The translations under genes were made by a program, and so were the position numbers. The notes below the pieces were generated by a model. That model was not told the DNA's origin, ran no database searches, and was given only the letters and a program-made list of their open reading frames with translations. DNA of 64,000 nucleotides from positions 124,001 through 188,000 of the forward strand of contig ML978184.1 in NCBI GenBank assembly GCA_010015745.1, given 5' to 3'. Below, piece after piece: positions 35,537-47,617 of this stretch (position 1 is its first letter; each line of letters starts with the position of its first letter). The DNA comes from Setomelanomma holmii (Eukaryota > Ascomycota > Dothideomycetes > Pleosporales > Phaeosphaeriaceae).

Positions 35537-36880
35537 GGCGACGTGAAGGAAACTGCAACTTTATAAGCGCGATGCTTCAACAAAGCAAGGCGTGAAATCA
35601 TACTCACCACACGCGCTACCCTAGGAATCTCTCTCTGCGCAATCAGCGCCACTTGTTTGTCCACCTTTGTTGTGTGGGTGGTGGGTTTTGGAGGTGATGG
35701 ATGTGAGGATGCAGCTCGAGAGTACAATTTCAAGGGATCTTAATCAGCAGCAACCTGAGAACGTCCGAGCCCCTTCGCACGGAATCCTTGCGCAACACAA
35801 TTGTCACAGTTAGTCGAAAATGCTCGGAAAATGATTCTGTACATCAACAGATGTGTTAAACTTGCTTCAATGCAGTTTGCAGGAAAAGTGGTTGTGAGGT
35901 GTAAAGGAGGTGCGTGGGTCCTGGTGGATACACGTCCGCGTCTTCCGCTGCTGGCACCGTCACCTTCACCTCACACAAGGATAGTCGATTTGCAGAATAG
36001 TAGTCGTTATTGTTCTTCGGTACGATTGCGAATATGGTATAGGTCTCACGAGATGATAACTAATTTTCACGGACTTCATCAAGCATTGCAGTCTCAGGGG
36101 CTGATGTCATCCTTCAGTAATCGTAATATTCGACCGCAGTGATGCATGAGAGACGTGTTTCTTGACACTGACACCTCTCAATGGAAATCTTCCGAATGAC
36201 CTCCTTTTAGAGATGTGGTTACTGAGAACCATACCTTACCTCACTTGCATCTGAACAAAGCGGGACACACTTCCGCAAAAGCGAGGGCGGAGAAAGCCGG
36301 GTACTCAACTTCACGATCCTGCAGTGAAGTTCGTACATCTGTAAAGCTCGAGACAGGAGAGCACATATTCTTGTCGGCTAGACACTGTGCGGATGCCAAT
36401 GTCGCCCGCACACCCCTGTCCTTCCCTTCAAGCGGGCTTGCATGAGTCGCTCCTCCACGCCGAACGATGGCCGAAAGTGCCATGAGAGGTTGCCACCCAA
36501 GGTATGCCTGGCGAGTTTCGTTGTATCTGGTAGACCAATAAAGGAAAGTTCTGGCTGGTAAAAGCGAAGTAAAAGCCTACCTGGCGTCCACAAAGCATCA
36601 CTGCGACCATCCAGTCGAAAGACGGCCGGAACTCGCACACCTTCCAGCACGCGCGATGCAGGATGTCAGAAGTCAAATTAATCCAGAGAATTGGCTGATA
36701 TTTTAGGCTATTATAGCCACTACCTCGTTCTGCCACGTCTGGGTCGAGCAGATCATGTTTCGCAGTGGATCGCACGCGTACTTTACTGAAAGTATGGCTT
36801 GCAAAGAAGCATCGTACTTATGTCCAGTGCCACTACTGAGTAGCTTTTGTGTTGTCTCCAGAATCTTGCAAGGGGCGCAC
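35537..36880. other. intergenic, Ebp1-like / Rco1
   Basis: 1344 bp, the longest unexplained gap. It should hold the Rco1 promoter. Predicted peptides look random and no tRNA-like or repeat structure was seen. Confidence 0.5.
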
Positions 36881-38389
36881 CTACTCCTCATCGCTCTCTT
36901 CTTCCTCCTCAGCGGCAGGGGCACCCGCAGCAGCCTTTTTGGCAGGCTTCTTCTTCTTCTTTTTGTTCTTCTTGGTCGATGTCCTGCCGATGGGCTGCTC
37001 AAGAATCTTCAGGATCTCCTCATCCTCAATCTTCTTGTCAGACTTGTACTTCTCCGGGTTTAGGGCTGGGGGCTGTGCTATACGCTGCATGCCGTTCTTG
37101 GTGATTGCTGAGGCTGTGTTAGCTTATGCTGCTCCATTCGACACGGCCGTGAGGCCCAGTGCTCGCTGAATGCAGCTGTTCAGGGGGACAGAAACTTACC
37201 AACAGTGGTGAAAAGCCTCGCGACAGGTTTGCTGTCCTTGTCGACAACAACCTCGTACTGGCGGAGCACACCACTTCGGACGCACTCAACAACACCAACC
37301 TTGCCAGCTTTCTCGTCCTCGAGCTGTCGCAGACTGAAGGGGAAGGTGCCGAACTTCTTGACAACCTCCGAAAGAAGCGATCGCGAAGTGGGGCGCTTGA
37401 GCTGGTACTTGGTGTCTGTACGTCGGTGCAGTGTCGTCCTGTTGCCGTTGCTCTTGACCTTTCCAGATCCTAAACTGACGCCCATCTCGACACCCCACAC
37501 CTCGCCAACTTCCGGCAGACCCTCACCCTTGACACCCTCGCCTGGTGCCAGGATGATCTTCTTCTTTGCCTCAATCTCATTATGATCAAATAGCCAGATG
37601 GTTGTGCTCTCGACGAGGTTGCAGTCGTATGCCTTGGTGACCTTGTCGAGCATTTGAGTGATCTGCGTTTGTGTGTATGCCTTCTTCGCGGACGCCTTCT
37701 TTTGCTCCTCCTCATCGCCTTGAGCGACCAGGCCAGGGGGTACCATTAACCTTAGTAGCAGTTCATTTGCGTAGTAAGTGGCCAAGATAAGGTCTGCCTC
37801 CCGTCCGGTGACCTCTCCAGAGTTGCCCACAATGACGTTGTCGCAAACGATTGTGCAGAAACCATCGATCTGAGCGCCTAGTTGGATCTTGACGACCTCT
37901 CCTTCTTTCAGAGTTGCGGTGGCTTCTTCGGCGTCGGTCTTTAGCGGGGTGTACGGGGTGACATACGAGCTTGGCGAGATGGTCGTGCAGTGTCCGATGC
38001 CCTTGAGGACCTTCTTGCCCTTGTAGACCTTGCCCACTTCTTCGGCAAGCAGCGTGTCGCCGCGCTCGCAGAGCTCGACAATGCTAGCATCAGCCTTAAT
38101 CCATCCTATAGCCCTGTCAGTCTAAGTCACCCCACCGTCGCGAAATTGTAGGGCGGCGCGTATGACGTACCAGACACTTCCTTGAGCACTTTCTGGGAGA
38201 TTTCAGCGGCGACCTTGTACTTTGTCAAGGTGTCCGGGTTTCCAAGCGTGTAATCTGTCGCGCGCAGTTAGCATTTCTGACTGTTCGACATATTGCGACC
38301 GCTTGTGCTGGACCCGCAAAGAATCGCAGTAGCGCGCACTTAGAGTAACCCTAAGCTCTATACATACCTGTAGCTACTTCTTCGGCCAT
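36881..38389 (-). CDS. Ebp1/PA2G4-type protein (Cdb4, methionine aminopeptidase fold)
   Basis: Homologue of human PA2G4/Ebp1 and S. pombe Cdb4, ribosome-associated proteins with a methionine aminopeptidase fold but no peptidase activity. Exons are 38389-38368, 38254-38171, 38105-37200 and 37113-36881, 414 aa. The 22-bp first exon codes MAEEVAT. Then come YTLGNPDTLTKYKVAAEISQ, GWIKADASIVELCERGD, the pita-bread core with GIGHCTTISPSSYVTPYTPL and VVKIQLGAQIDGFCTIVCDN, and LFDHNEIEAKKKIILAPGEG. A Lys-rich block (KKNKKKKKKPAKKA) and an acidic end (EEEEESDEE) close the protein. Metal ligands of true aminopeptidases do not appear to be all present, as expected for this subgroup. Confidence 0.9.
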
Positions 38390-38831
38390 GATGAGAGTGT
38401 TTGAGAGAGTGAAAGACCGAGTTGGAAGCTTAATTGAAGTGGTGTGTCGAGGTCGCACCTGTTGTTTTGAGATTCGTGCCCCACTGAGGGGTCCGCTCTC
38501 GCTTAGACTCCAATAATGACGCTGCGTCTTTACATTGGCGACTGCTGTTTCTAGCAATTTGCAAACGCTTCCGGGCCAATGAGCACAACATGTGTGTGAC
38601 GTAGTTCAATATCTATTCTGACTGCTGTGGACAGGTCTATGAACTCTCCATCTTGACTTTGCCCGAACTTTACACCATCAATAGTCGCTCTCCAAAACCA
38701 AGGTCCAATCTCTGCAAGCTTCATTGGGTCGATGCCTCACCACTGGTCTTCCTTGGCTGACTTGGCCCTGGGGTTGGTTCAAGATCCTTTCTCCTCTCAG
38801 AGCTGGTGTGTCTAGGCTCTGGGTTGCTGGT
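38390..38831. other. intergenic, antiporter pseudogene / Ebp1-like
   Basis: 442 bp upstream of the Ebp1-like gene; presumed promoter. Nothing else seen. Confidence 0.45.
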
Positions 38832-40366
38832 CTATGAGGTCTTCAGTTTGCCTGATTGAGCAGCTTCTGTTTTTGGGATATCATATCTTTTAATAACGTT
38901 TCCATCTTCATCCTCCACAATGATTGTGTTCCCGAACTGATATGCAAGTGCTGCACCGCCAACTTGACTGGCAGTTGAGATGGCGGGTAAACGATTTAGC
39001 CAGCTCAGACCATCCCCATTCGCTGTCGTATGCGATATGCTAACTTGCAAGGTATTCAATTGTTTGCCCAGGGAGAAGACGGCGATGCTTGTGCCATGCA
39101 ATATGCTGGAGCAAATAATGACGAACATGACGATCACCCAGAGTTGTGCCAGAAATTTCGCCGTATCGGCGTTGCCTGAGGATGTAGCGACCGCGACTCC
39201 CGGACCAGGAGTGATCTTTCCCTGAATAAGGAGGGCTGCAAATAAGGAACCAGCGCCAAGAGGTCCAAGTGCCCATAGAATGCAGCTTCTCGCCAGTTCA
39301 TAATCCTTGGTACAAGCGGTTTGAAGAGGAGAACGAGCGGTGTTCTTCGGAATGTGAAAATGCACAAGGTTCCGAGCACGAGACGCCACGGCACAAGAGA
39401 TAGTTCCTGCGAGCTGAAGTCGTTCCACGGGACCAAGGCTCCAATGTAAGTGAAGTAGCTAAGGTTGAGCATCAGATCGATGCAAGAGGCGAGAAATGTC
39501 TCCTCAGTCATTTCTTCGTACCAGTTGTTATTGTCGAGACCCACGCCCACGAAGAAAGCAAGGGTGATCTCATCCACGCCAATAATAGTGCCAAAGCCAG
39601 TGCTGAACGCGGCGACACTCAGATAGTACGCTAGGAATGAAGGTCGGTCGACACCGTCAGCGTCGTGTGCTTTCCTCAGGAGTTCCCGAGCTGTGTATCC
39701 GATGAGTAACCCTGCCATTGCGCCAAAGACAGATTCGTGTGCCAGAGTAACGAAGAACGCTTTGATACATGCAGCTGGAGAGCTGCCAGGCTGAACTAGA
39801 TTCGTGGCTAAGTTGAGTACAACGGTCGTGGTAAGACCGTTTGCTGCAGCCTCTGTACGCAGAAGATCACGAAGGTGTTTCGGGATGCGTTTGCTGAATC
39901 CACCGGACAGGATCGTACCAGCCAGCACAGGATCGATTGCGTTAAAGCATGCGGCACATGCAATAGCCTCTCGCCAGGTGAACGAAGGCATCATGATTTT
40001 GAAGCAGCATGTCGTGATGAACCATCCGCCCAACATGACAGGTCCAACGATGTAGGCCAAAGAGCTCTAGTTTCATGCTCTGCGCATGTAGTTTCTGGGA
40101 AGCTCAATTGCGTTACCGAAAGTCTGGAGTGCGAGTACAAGTCGGGAGAATTCGAGTGTTACAGTAGTTGTTTGCGCCCATGATTGGGGATGAAGGACTG
40201 AAGCTGCTCTTGGGCCTAGGATTGAGCCGATGGCCAAAGCAATCGGTGCTGGACCCATGAAAAGTGTGCCGGTGACGAGAGATGATAAAATCATGAAGAT
40301 TATCATGAAAAGACTGAGGCATATCGTGATAGTGTTGAGCGCGGTAATATGGACTGGCCACGCCAT
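38832..40366 (-). pseudogene. broken Na+/H+ antiporter, Nha1/Sod2-like (CPA1)
   Basis: Remnant of a plasma-membrane alkali-cation/proton antiporter. The N-terminal part (ATG at 40366) reads like the family: SILGPRAASVLHPQSW, then ALQTFGNAIELPRNYM. It then meets TGA at 40073-40075 and TAG at 40067-40069 in the same frame, and the protein resumes at once (LAYIVGPVMLGGWFITT). The second part has IDPVLAGTILSGGF, SFLAYYLSVAAFSTGFGTII and NWREAAFYGHL. Near 39264 one base is missing: the sequel (GPLGAGSLFAALLIQGKI to the stop at 38832) lies in another frame. No GT-AG intron restores either break. At the usual ND ion-binding motif the sequence is EAAANGL, so the Asp is absent too. Three independent defects argue for decay, although sequencing error cannot be excluded. 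Confidence 0.82.
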
Positions 40367-40845
40367 ACCATCTAACTACGCAGTAGGAAATTGGGCATGT
40401 TGTACTGCTGTGATCTCAAGGGCACGCGGCCTTCTTCAGGCTGCGGTGTGCTGTATGTGCGATTTTTGGGGGTATTCGACGCGTTCTTTTGCCTGCTTGC
40501 ACGACCACCAGCCACCTCGCTATCACCTACAGCCCTTGTCGATCCTCAGCCTCGTCAACTGGCAATCTACCTGTTACTCAGCTCCTAACCCGTAAATTGC
40601 TCCGTGGATTAGAGAGGGACTTACTGCGCTTCGAACTTAAGTCTCGCATACAGTGTATAACGTAAGCCGTGCTGAGTGAGTATGGGATGAGAACGGGAGA
40701 ATTGAAAGTGATGCGTAGTGTTAGTGGAATGTAGGAAAGTACTTGAAAGTTGAAAGTGCACTTGCAAACCTTGCTACTTTTCCTCTTCTCCTCGGAAGGC
40801 AGCCATGATGATAAGCATGCCATCCCCAACCCTCGCACTCCCCAC
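40367..40845. other. intergenic, EEP hydrolase / antiporter pseudogene
   Basis: 479 bp between two minus-strand genes, with no recognised feature. Confidence 0.45.
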
Positions 40846-41739
40846 TCAAAACCTCATCACCCCATCCACAACCACCGCCCGATGATCACTACTGAAAACC
40901 CCATCATCAAACCGATTCGGCAGCACACTACTCCCCAACACTTCCCAATCCTTCCCACCCCTCGGACCCAGAAACACAAAATCGATCACGTCTTTCTCAT
41001 CATCAAAGCCCGTAAACGTATAATCATCCCCATACCTCCACTTCGTCAACTCCCTCGCATCCTGGAGCGGTGATGACTTCGCATTCAGGATCTGATACGC
41101 CTCGCCCGAAGTCTCGCTATTAAGATCGCCCGCAAGGAAGAACGGTGCCGCCGAAGTCGCATTTGACGTCTCAGTCGCGATAATTTGGAGCAAAATCTTC
41201 GCGCTTTCTCGTCTCGACACTTCGCCCGCATTATCAAAATGCGTACAAATTCCTAGAACCTGCTTCTTACTTTGCGCATGCTTGAAGTGTCCCACCGTGA
41301 CGAGTCGAACACTACCAGCGTCCCAGCCCTTCTTGCCGACTGTGCCATTTTCGTTTAGCCAGACAATGTGCCACGATTCGACGTCCCAGATTGCTTTGCG
41401 AAAGATGATCGGACTGTACTCGCCATTTTCTTTGCCGTCGTCGCGGCCGACGCCGATGTAGGTGAAATCTGAACCGAGGCCGGACATGATGTCGACGAGT
41501 TGTGTGTGCAGTACTTCCTGTAGGCAGATGAAGGATTCTGCGTTGTGAAGAGTGTTGTACTTCAACTCGTTGAGGAGCAGAGGCCTTCTTTCGGACCATA
41601 CTTTCTCGCCTGTCGAGGGTGGATCGGCTGCATAGCGAATGTTGTGGGTAAGTAAACGGATTGGGAGTGCTGCGTGCGAATGCATGATGATTGTTGTGAT
41701 GGCGAAGAGGAGGAAAGGACGTAGCGTCGGAAGCAGCAT
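40846..41739 (-). CDS. secreted endonuclease/exonuclease/phosphatase-family protein
   Basis: Intronless gene for a 297-aa protein with a predicted signal peptide: a hydrophobic start (LRPFLLFAITTIIMHSHAAL) with likely cleavage after the Ala-rich end. The EEP fold is then followed in order: LLTHNIRY with the first-strand Asn, ICLQEVLHTQ with the metal-binding Glu, GVGRDDGKENGEYSPI, GICTHFDNAG, FFLAGDLNSET with the Asp/Asn pair, DVIDFVFLG and the closing SSDHRAVVVD with the catalytic Asp-His. All catalytic positions of the DNase I-like superfamily seem present. The substrate (nucleic acid, phospholipid or inositol phosphate) cannot be told from sequence. Confidence 0.9.
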   Translation of the reverse strand: MLLPTLRPFLLFAITTIIMHSHAALPIRLLTHNIRYAADPPSTGEKVWSERRPLLLNELKYNTLHNAESFICLQEVLHTQLVDIMSGLGSDFTYIGVGRDDGKENGEYSPIIFRKAIWDVESWHIVWLNENGTVGKKGWDAGSVRLVTVGHFKHAQSKKQVLGICTHFDNAGEVSRRESAKILLQIIATETSNATSAAPFFLAGDLNSETSGEAYQILNAKSSPLQDARELTKWRYGDDYTFTGFDDEKDVIDFVFLGPRGGKDWEVLGSSVLPNRFDDGVFSSDHRAVVVDGVMRF

Positions 41740-42256
41740 CCTGAACTACGAGCACGAACGTCAGAGGCCGAACACGTGATTGTATCGATTGGACGATGAC
41801 AATCAAATTTAGATAATCCCGAACGGGAACGCTTGTTCCGAGGATGCTTGCTACATATCTCCTGTTAGTGGCGGTGCTTCGACGCAGGCGCTGTGACGGT
41901 ACCGAGAGAGGTTCGTCCTTTGCTAGCAGGATGCGAAATGCGCCCCTGGAGAAAGTGGATAAGATACTATTGCTTTACACTCTCGCTATGCGCTTTCAGA
42001 ATCTACTTATACGCTAGAGACGATCAGAGCACGTGGATGTAGCAGATCCCTTCCACGGTGCTGTTGTACTGTGATCCAAGAAAACTGACAAGGGTTCTTC
42101 CTACCCAAGATGCAACGGACAAATAGAACGCCGACTACCAGCACGTTGACCTAGCGCTCCCAAGAAGGACATGCTATTTTGTACAAGAGAGGCTCGATGA
42201 GCTTCCGGATATGCATTCGCGTATATGAAAAGCCCCACTCGATACTGCACCGTCTT
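41740..42256. other. intergenic, Snf5/Sfh1 / EEP hydrolase
   Basis: 517 bp; presumed EEP promoter. No other signal was seen. Confidence 0.5.
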
Positions 42257-44777
42257 CTATGATATTGACTGGCCTGTCCGCTTAGCCACGTTCCCCACGT
42301 GATTGCGATTCTTGAGGTGTAGCGCGAAGTTGCTGACGGTATGCTCCGGACCTGCATTGTAGAGCTTTCGTGGACAGTCCATGCACCGAATCCTTGGTAA
42401 GAAGTAGGCCTTGTGATTCGGCGGTAACGGAGAGCTTGTCGACAAATTGTCCAGCTTCACGTTCTTGGACTCGATCTTCTTGGTCTCGGGATTCTCATAG
42501 GCTTCGTTCATGACCACGTAGCGTATTGTCGATTCAAACATATCGCCTGGGTTCGCGTCGCGTAGATCCTGTAGAGCTGCTTGAAGCCACTGGGGCGGCG
42601 GAGGCTAGAAAATGTTAGATGCATATATACTAGAAGCTTTCGGCAAGGGATCTCACGTTTTGAGAATGAGCGGGCGCCGGCCATGGCGCGTCAACGGACC
42701 CGTCAGACTTGTACTGCCATTGCTTTTGTGGTTGCGAAGCCGGAGTTGGTGTGGCAGGCGGACGTGGAGAGGCTTCGACAGATGTAGGAGGGTTCGGGGT
42801 CGAGCGAGATGGCATCGCAGGCGAAGGAGGAGGAGGCATGGAATTGGCGACGGGAGTGTTTCTGGAGGGTGTTTGAGTGGGTGCCATCATGGGCGTGGAA
42901 GCGGGCTTTGAGAATGCACGCGGGTTTCTCTGGAACTCGCGCAACTTCGCACTTGATATGCGGAGCTTGACAGTCAAATTCGTCGGCTCAGGGACGCTTT
43001 CCTCACGAGCCTCGTATCTCAGGGACCTTGACGTTCTAGTCTCGTACAGGCTTTGGAGCTGAGCAACTTCAGGCGTAGCTGATCGTCCAATTGCAGATCT
43101 CATGGCAGCTTGAGCTGCGGTGGCAGCACCGCGCATACCTCTTGTTCGAGCAGTGCCTCCAGTCATCATCTGCGCCGGTGCCGGGGACTCTAACACTGAA
43201 TCATCGCTGTCTGACTCGTCTGAGCTGCCCTCAGCGCCACGGCCCCGGCGACCTTCTCGTACTTTCCGTGTTGCCTTGAAGAGATAGCTCTCCTCTATTG
43301 ACTCGGCAGCACCCGGTAGCACGGATGAGACCACTAAAGTTCGTACTGTTCGCTGGCGATCCTTGAGATCTGGCAGGGCCGGTCCACCTCTTCGGTTGAC
43401 AGAGCGCTTCTGCCTTCGTTGTTCGCGCATAATGGAGAGCTCAGTTCGCTCCAGCTCAGCATGACTTAGCTCGTATAGATATGGCTGGAAATCCTTCGTT
43501 GACTGCATTGGCCGGAACACGGACGGAAGTGGCGAGGCAAGGAAGTTGTCTTGAATGTCAGTGTCCTCCACAGGTCTGCCGTCAAATGGATGGCCTGTGA
43601 TGTACAGGCTCTTGGTGAACATCTGACATTGCTCTCTTATCGAATGTGCAATGGCTGTTGTGAACTCTCCAGACAAAGATAGATCAGCGGCCATTTGGCG
43701 CGCGAACTCTTCTGCCGCATTCAGTGGGTTGTTGATCTCCCATTCGAATTGGTCCACAAGTGTATGCTGGCCAATGGTAATATTCAGTTTGATCAATATT
43801 CGCATCTCATCGTTCTTGTATGCTCCGTAAGGCTGGTTCGGGTCGAGAGGTTCGTCGTCGAAAAAGGCGTGGGGGTAGTAATCTTGTACTTGCTCATGGA
43901 TCTCGCGGTCAACCTGCATGACGACGTTCTGGCGCAGTTCCGGCGGTATCTGAAAGTCCTCGACAAGTGTCTGTGCAAATAATACAGGGTCGGTAACGCG
44001 ATCGTGGAGGTTCCATGTAAACGTGTCTCGAAGCTTTAGTCTGTCCAGCTCAATATCCAAGCGCACGGGGACCAGCTCTTCCAATTGTTCGGCTTGCTGC
44101 GCGCCTTTTTCTCGGTTGACCTTCAACTGGGCGGCATGACGGCGACCGGCGCGCTTCGCGTGTTGCGGGTATACAAGTCGCGGGACTTGGGGGTGTCGCG
44201 GGTCCACTGGCACGTTCGTCTCCCCGTTGCCGTACCCTGCATATCCATATCCAAAGATTGCACCAGGGTTCTGCCGCCGCACAGGGTAGACTTCATCGCG
44301 ATAGAAATGGCGCAAGTCTCTCAGTTCGCCGTAGACCCTCTCGGAATGCGTCTTGCGCTCGTCGATGTTCACACTATCTAACAAGTCGCGCGCGATGTAT
44401 CGTTTTAGAAGGTGGCTCTGCGCGGTCTTCGCATCTTCCCCGTTCTCTCGTGTGGGCGTGTTGGACTTGCGAGTACCAGAGCGCGATCGCTTTCTGCTTG
44501 GTGACGCGCCGTTGATGGCTTCCGCCGGGGCTGCCGACGCTGTGTCGCTCTGCGCGTCGGGCATGTTCACCCCCGAGGCTGCCAGCACCGCCTTGGCTTT
44601 CTGTTTTCCGTCAAGAATCGCGTTGTTTTCATGCGACGCGCTTTCTGGGCCATTGACGGCGGTAGGGGCGTTGGGTGGCTGGACTGCGCCTTCCCTGTTG
44701 ATGCCGTTCAGGGACGCGCCGTGGGAGGTGTGGGAGGAGTCGGGCGCCTGGAAGCTGTGGGTCGACGGCGAGGTCAT
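42257..44777 (-). CDS. SNF5/SFH1 subunit of a SWI/SNF-class remodeller
   Basis: Core structural subunit of SWI/SNF or RSC, contacting the nucleosome acidic patch. Exons are 44777-42657 and 42604-42257, 822 aa. A disordered N-terminus (residues about 1-120) with a basic KRSRSGTRK block is followed by HLLKRYIARDLLDSVNIDER. The twin SNF5 repeats follow: VPVRLDIELDRLKLRDTF to FQIPPELRQNVVMQVDREI, and RILIKLNITIGQHTLVDQFE to DLSLSGEFTTAIAHSIREQ. A helical and Pro/Ser-rich linker leads to a C-terminal zinc-finger-like block in exon 2 (RIRCMDCPRKLYNAGPEHTV, then SNFALHLKNRNH), which is common in moulds but missing in yeast Snf5. I cannot separate Snf5 from Sfh1 by eye. Confidence 0.9.
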
Positions 44778-45901
44778 GGCGGTGAGAGAGTGACTACGCG
44801 CAGCAGGAGCGGCCCGCTAGAGACGTGCTCTGATCAGGGCCGAGGCATGGGAGTTCGCGATGGTCGCTGCTCGTGTCTTAGTAGGCGTCGCATGCGGTCG
44901 GTCGCGACAGAACCAGAAGGGGGCAGGTGAGCGACGGCAAGGCAAGCGCCCATCACCTCAGGAAACAGCCATCATCGCGACAACAGCATACAAGCACAGA
45001 ATGGAGATGAAAAAAACACATACCGATGGAACCATGCAATTTGCGCGTCGTCACAGGACTGGGCTGGGCCTCCTGTTTGGCTGAGGGCAGGAACTGCCGA
45101 TCGGGAACGGAAGTCGCAGACGATCAAAGCGCGCAACAGGCGGCCGGTAAGGCTTCGACAGGCGAGATATTGGCACTCCCGAATCGGCGAAACACTTACA
45201 CGGTACCTTAGTGAGGGGTCGGGCGCTGTGGATAAGCCGGAATGATGCGTTGTGTTGTGTGTCAGGCAGGTCCTTTCAGGATCTGGCGCCTCCGCCCGCT
45301 CCAAGCGCCCAGACTGAACACCGACAGCTGTGGGCCACCCAAACGGCGCGACAGGGTTCTATATGTATACAGCTTCTATCTAGAATTCCACGGATTTCGA
45401 GGTTTCCCTAGCATGTCAATTTCCGTCGTATCTCGCGACTACTTCTTCAATGCAATGCAGGTATCACGTGACGCCAAGCCCAATGTGCTCTCAGAATCAC
45501 GCTGAGTGGGCACGCCGTCACGGCAAGAGTGTTAGCGTCTCGTGTCGCTTGTTCAACCTGCAGGGTTCGGACTGTGCTTTGGAGCCACTCGGTGGGAATG
45601 TGATTAAAGCTTGAATTGTAGTATGGTCCCTTCCCAGAAGTTGAAGAAGGCAGCCTCGTAGACAGACTCTGGCCCAAGCGGCCCAACGCCATGTACCCCT
45701 CCAGACCTTTTGCTCGCTATGAACGAAGAAAGTAAGGCTAGATAACAATGTGAAGTTCTCGGCCTATGCGATGTTGCTAGGTCAAAGCCATTGCGTTCAA
45801 CCATAGTGTATGGGTGGAGCGTCCAACCCGACACACCGCCCAGCAGTATAGCAAGAGTTGATGGCGCATCTGTTACACGTCACTCATGGCAATACGCTTC
45901 T
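44778..45901. other. intergenic, Vps74 / Snf5
   Basis: 1124 bp with no recognised gene or repeat. It should include the Snf5/Sfh1 promoter and leader. Confidence 0.5.
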
Positions 45902-47115
45902 CTAAAGCAACGAGTCGAGCCTTGTGAATACACTCAAGCACGCAGCGACCACCTGAAGCCAAGTTAGTGAGAAATGGCAAAGCTAGATCAATCAACGTAC
46001 CTCGAGCTGCAGCTCCTTGTCCTTGGAGCCATTGACTTCGTCTGTGATGACCTGGGACAAGTTGGCGCCGACGCCCTGCGATCCGCCCGATCTCCTCGCG
46101 AACGGCCATTGCGAGTATTCTGCCAACAGCTCGTCCACCTGAGCAAAAGCCCGCTCCCGCGCCTCGTGTCCAAGCGTTGTCAGAGCATTCTCGAGGACAT
46201 TCGCTGCATAAGCAGCGCATACCATTGTGATGGTTCGGAGAACACGGAACTCAAGCTCTTCGGGGAGGAACTGGCTGCCTGGAAGGACGACGGTGCGGTT
46301 TGTGAGGACGTTTCGGACTCGGCGTCTGATTTCTTCTTTCGCGCCTCCGTCTGCGACTGGATGTGTGGCCATGTCGAACAGCAGGAAGTTCTTCTTCTCG
46401 GTGCGCAGGATGCCCTTGTCGACGAGGCCCTTGCAGAGTCGTTCGCGTACTTGCTTTAGTTGATAGCCGATCTTCATGAGGTTCCAAGTCTCTCCTACAA
46501 ACATGGTCAGTCAAGTAGTCGCTGCCTGTTGTATGTTCAAGCCCTACCACTCATGAGGTCGATCCACGAGTTGACGCTCATCTTCTCACTCGACTTCATC
46601 ATCTTCAGAGCCTCGTCCAGCAGCACTTCTCCTGTCAGTGTGTCGTCGATAACCTCAATGACCCGGTCTGCGAGTGGGAACCGACGCCGCGAGGAGTCCT
46701 TTTGCATGCTCACGCGGCCCCTGAAGGCCAATTCTATGACGATACAGCCTCGTAATGCGTAGGAGATATTGTCGTTCCAGAATGAAAGGTAGCCCTGCCC
46801 GCAAATATCAGCATGTTGCGCTCAGTGACCATCCCTTCCCCTTGCGCCACGCACCTGTTTGTCCTTAAGACCCATGAGGATGATCTCTTCCATGAGAGTC
46901 AGCTTCGGCTGTTTGCTCCGCTCGGCGCTCTCGCTCATGTCCCGTGGGTCGAACGCGATCTTGTGCCCATTCTCGGAGTTCTCGTAGGCGGTTTCTGGTG
47001 TGCGGTCATCGTTGCGCTTCGGTGCTGGCGAGCTGACCCTGCTGCCTTCGTCTTCGCCATTGCCTACGCCACCACCTCCTCCTCTTCGTCGCGTCAGACC
47101 GGAGCTCGAAGCCAT
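45902..47115 (-). CDS. VPS74: Vps74/GOLPH3, Golgi PI4P-binding retention factor
   Basis: Cytosolic adaptor that binds PtdIns4P on the Golgi and keeps glycosyltransferases there. Exons are 47115-46855, 46794-46548, 46494-46001 and 45952-45902, giving 350 aa, all in frame. After a Ser/Gly-rich head the GPP34 fold begins at KLTLMEEIILMGLKDKQGYL. Then come SFWNDNISYALRGCIVIELA, the basic SMQKDSSRRRFPLADRVIEV, LTGEVLLDEALKMM, SWIDLMSGETWNLMKIGYQL, VRERLCKGLVDKGILRTEKK, NFLLFDMATHPVAD, YAANVLENALTTLGHEAR and a final helix FTRLDSLL. Each matches the yeast and human proteins closely. The basic residues that clasp the PI4P head group are in place. Confidence 0.95.
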
Positions 47116-47617
47116 CGGGTGGTGTTGTTGTTGTGAGCAAGCGGGGTGGTGCCTTATTGAAATTATTGGCGACGCTCCTCAATGAGCACAGGGATGGCGG
47201 CGCTCGGGCTGCGCATGCACGAGGCTTGATGACGGCAATTTCCCAATGGCAGAAGAATATGAGTGAGTGTAGTGGAGTCGGCGGTGCACAAATCAGGGGT
47301 ATCGCAAAGTGCTAGTGCGAGTACAAATGGGAGAAGTGATTCGTGTGACAGCTATCAGCAAGAAGGCGCTCAGCTATGCCAAGGCCTGGCCGCCTCCCGA
47401 GTAAGGTGGGCATAGCATTAGCATCAACAACACCCATGCAGGAACGTTCATGGAGAAGTGGATAGCAAATTTCTATCGGGAGTACACGGCGCCACCCCAG
47501 GCTGTTTTACATGCGGATATTTGTTGGTAACAGAACCAACAATATTTAACAACGCCGGAAGAACCGGCCATAATCCACGCCATATTCGCTGTACTTCATA
47601 CCCATGACTACGACCAT
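47116..47617. other. intergenic, ACP / Vps74
   Basis: 502 bp, presumed Vps74 promoter plus ACP 3' UTR; nothing else recognised. Confidence 0.5.

Noticed and set aside
40067..40130. A 50-bp intron (GTAACG to TAG) bypassing the antiporter stops
   Set aside because: It removes the conserved ELPRNYM segment and leaves the wrong frame downstream.
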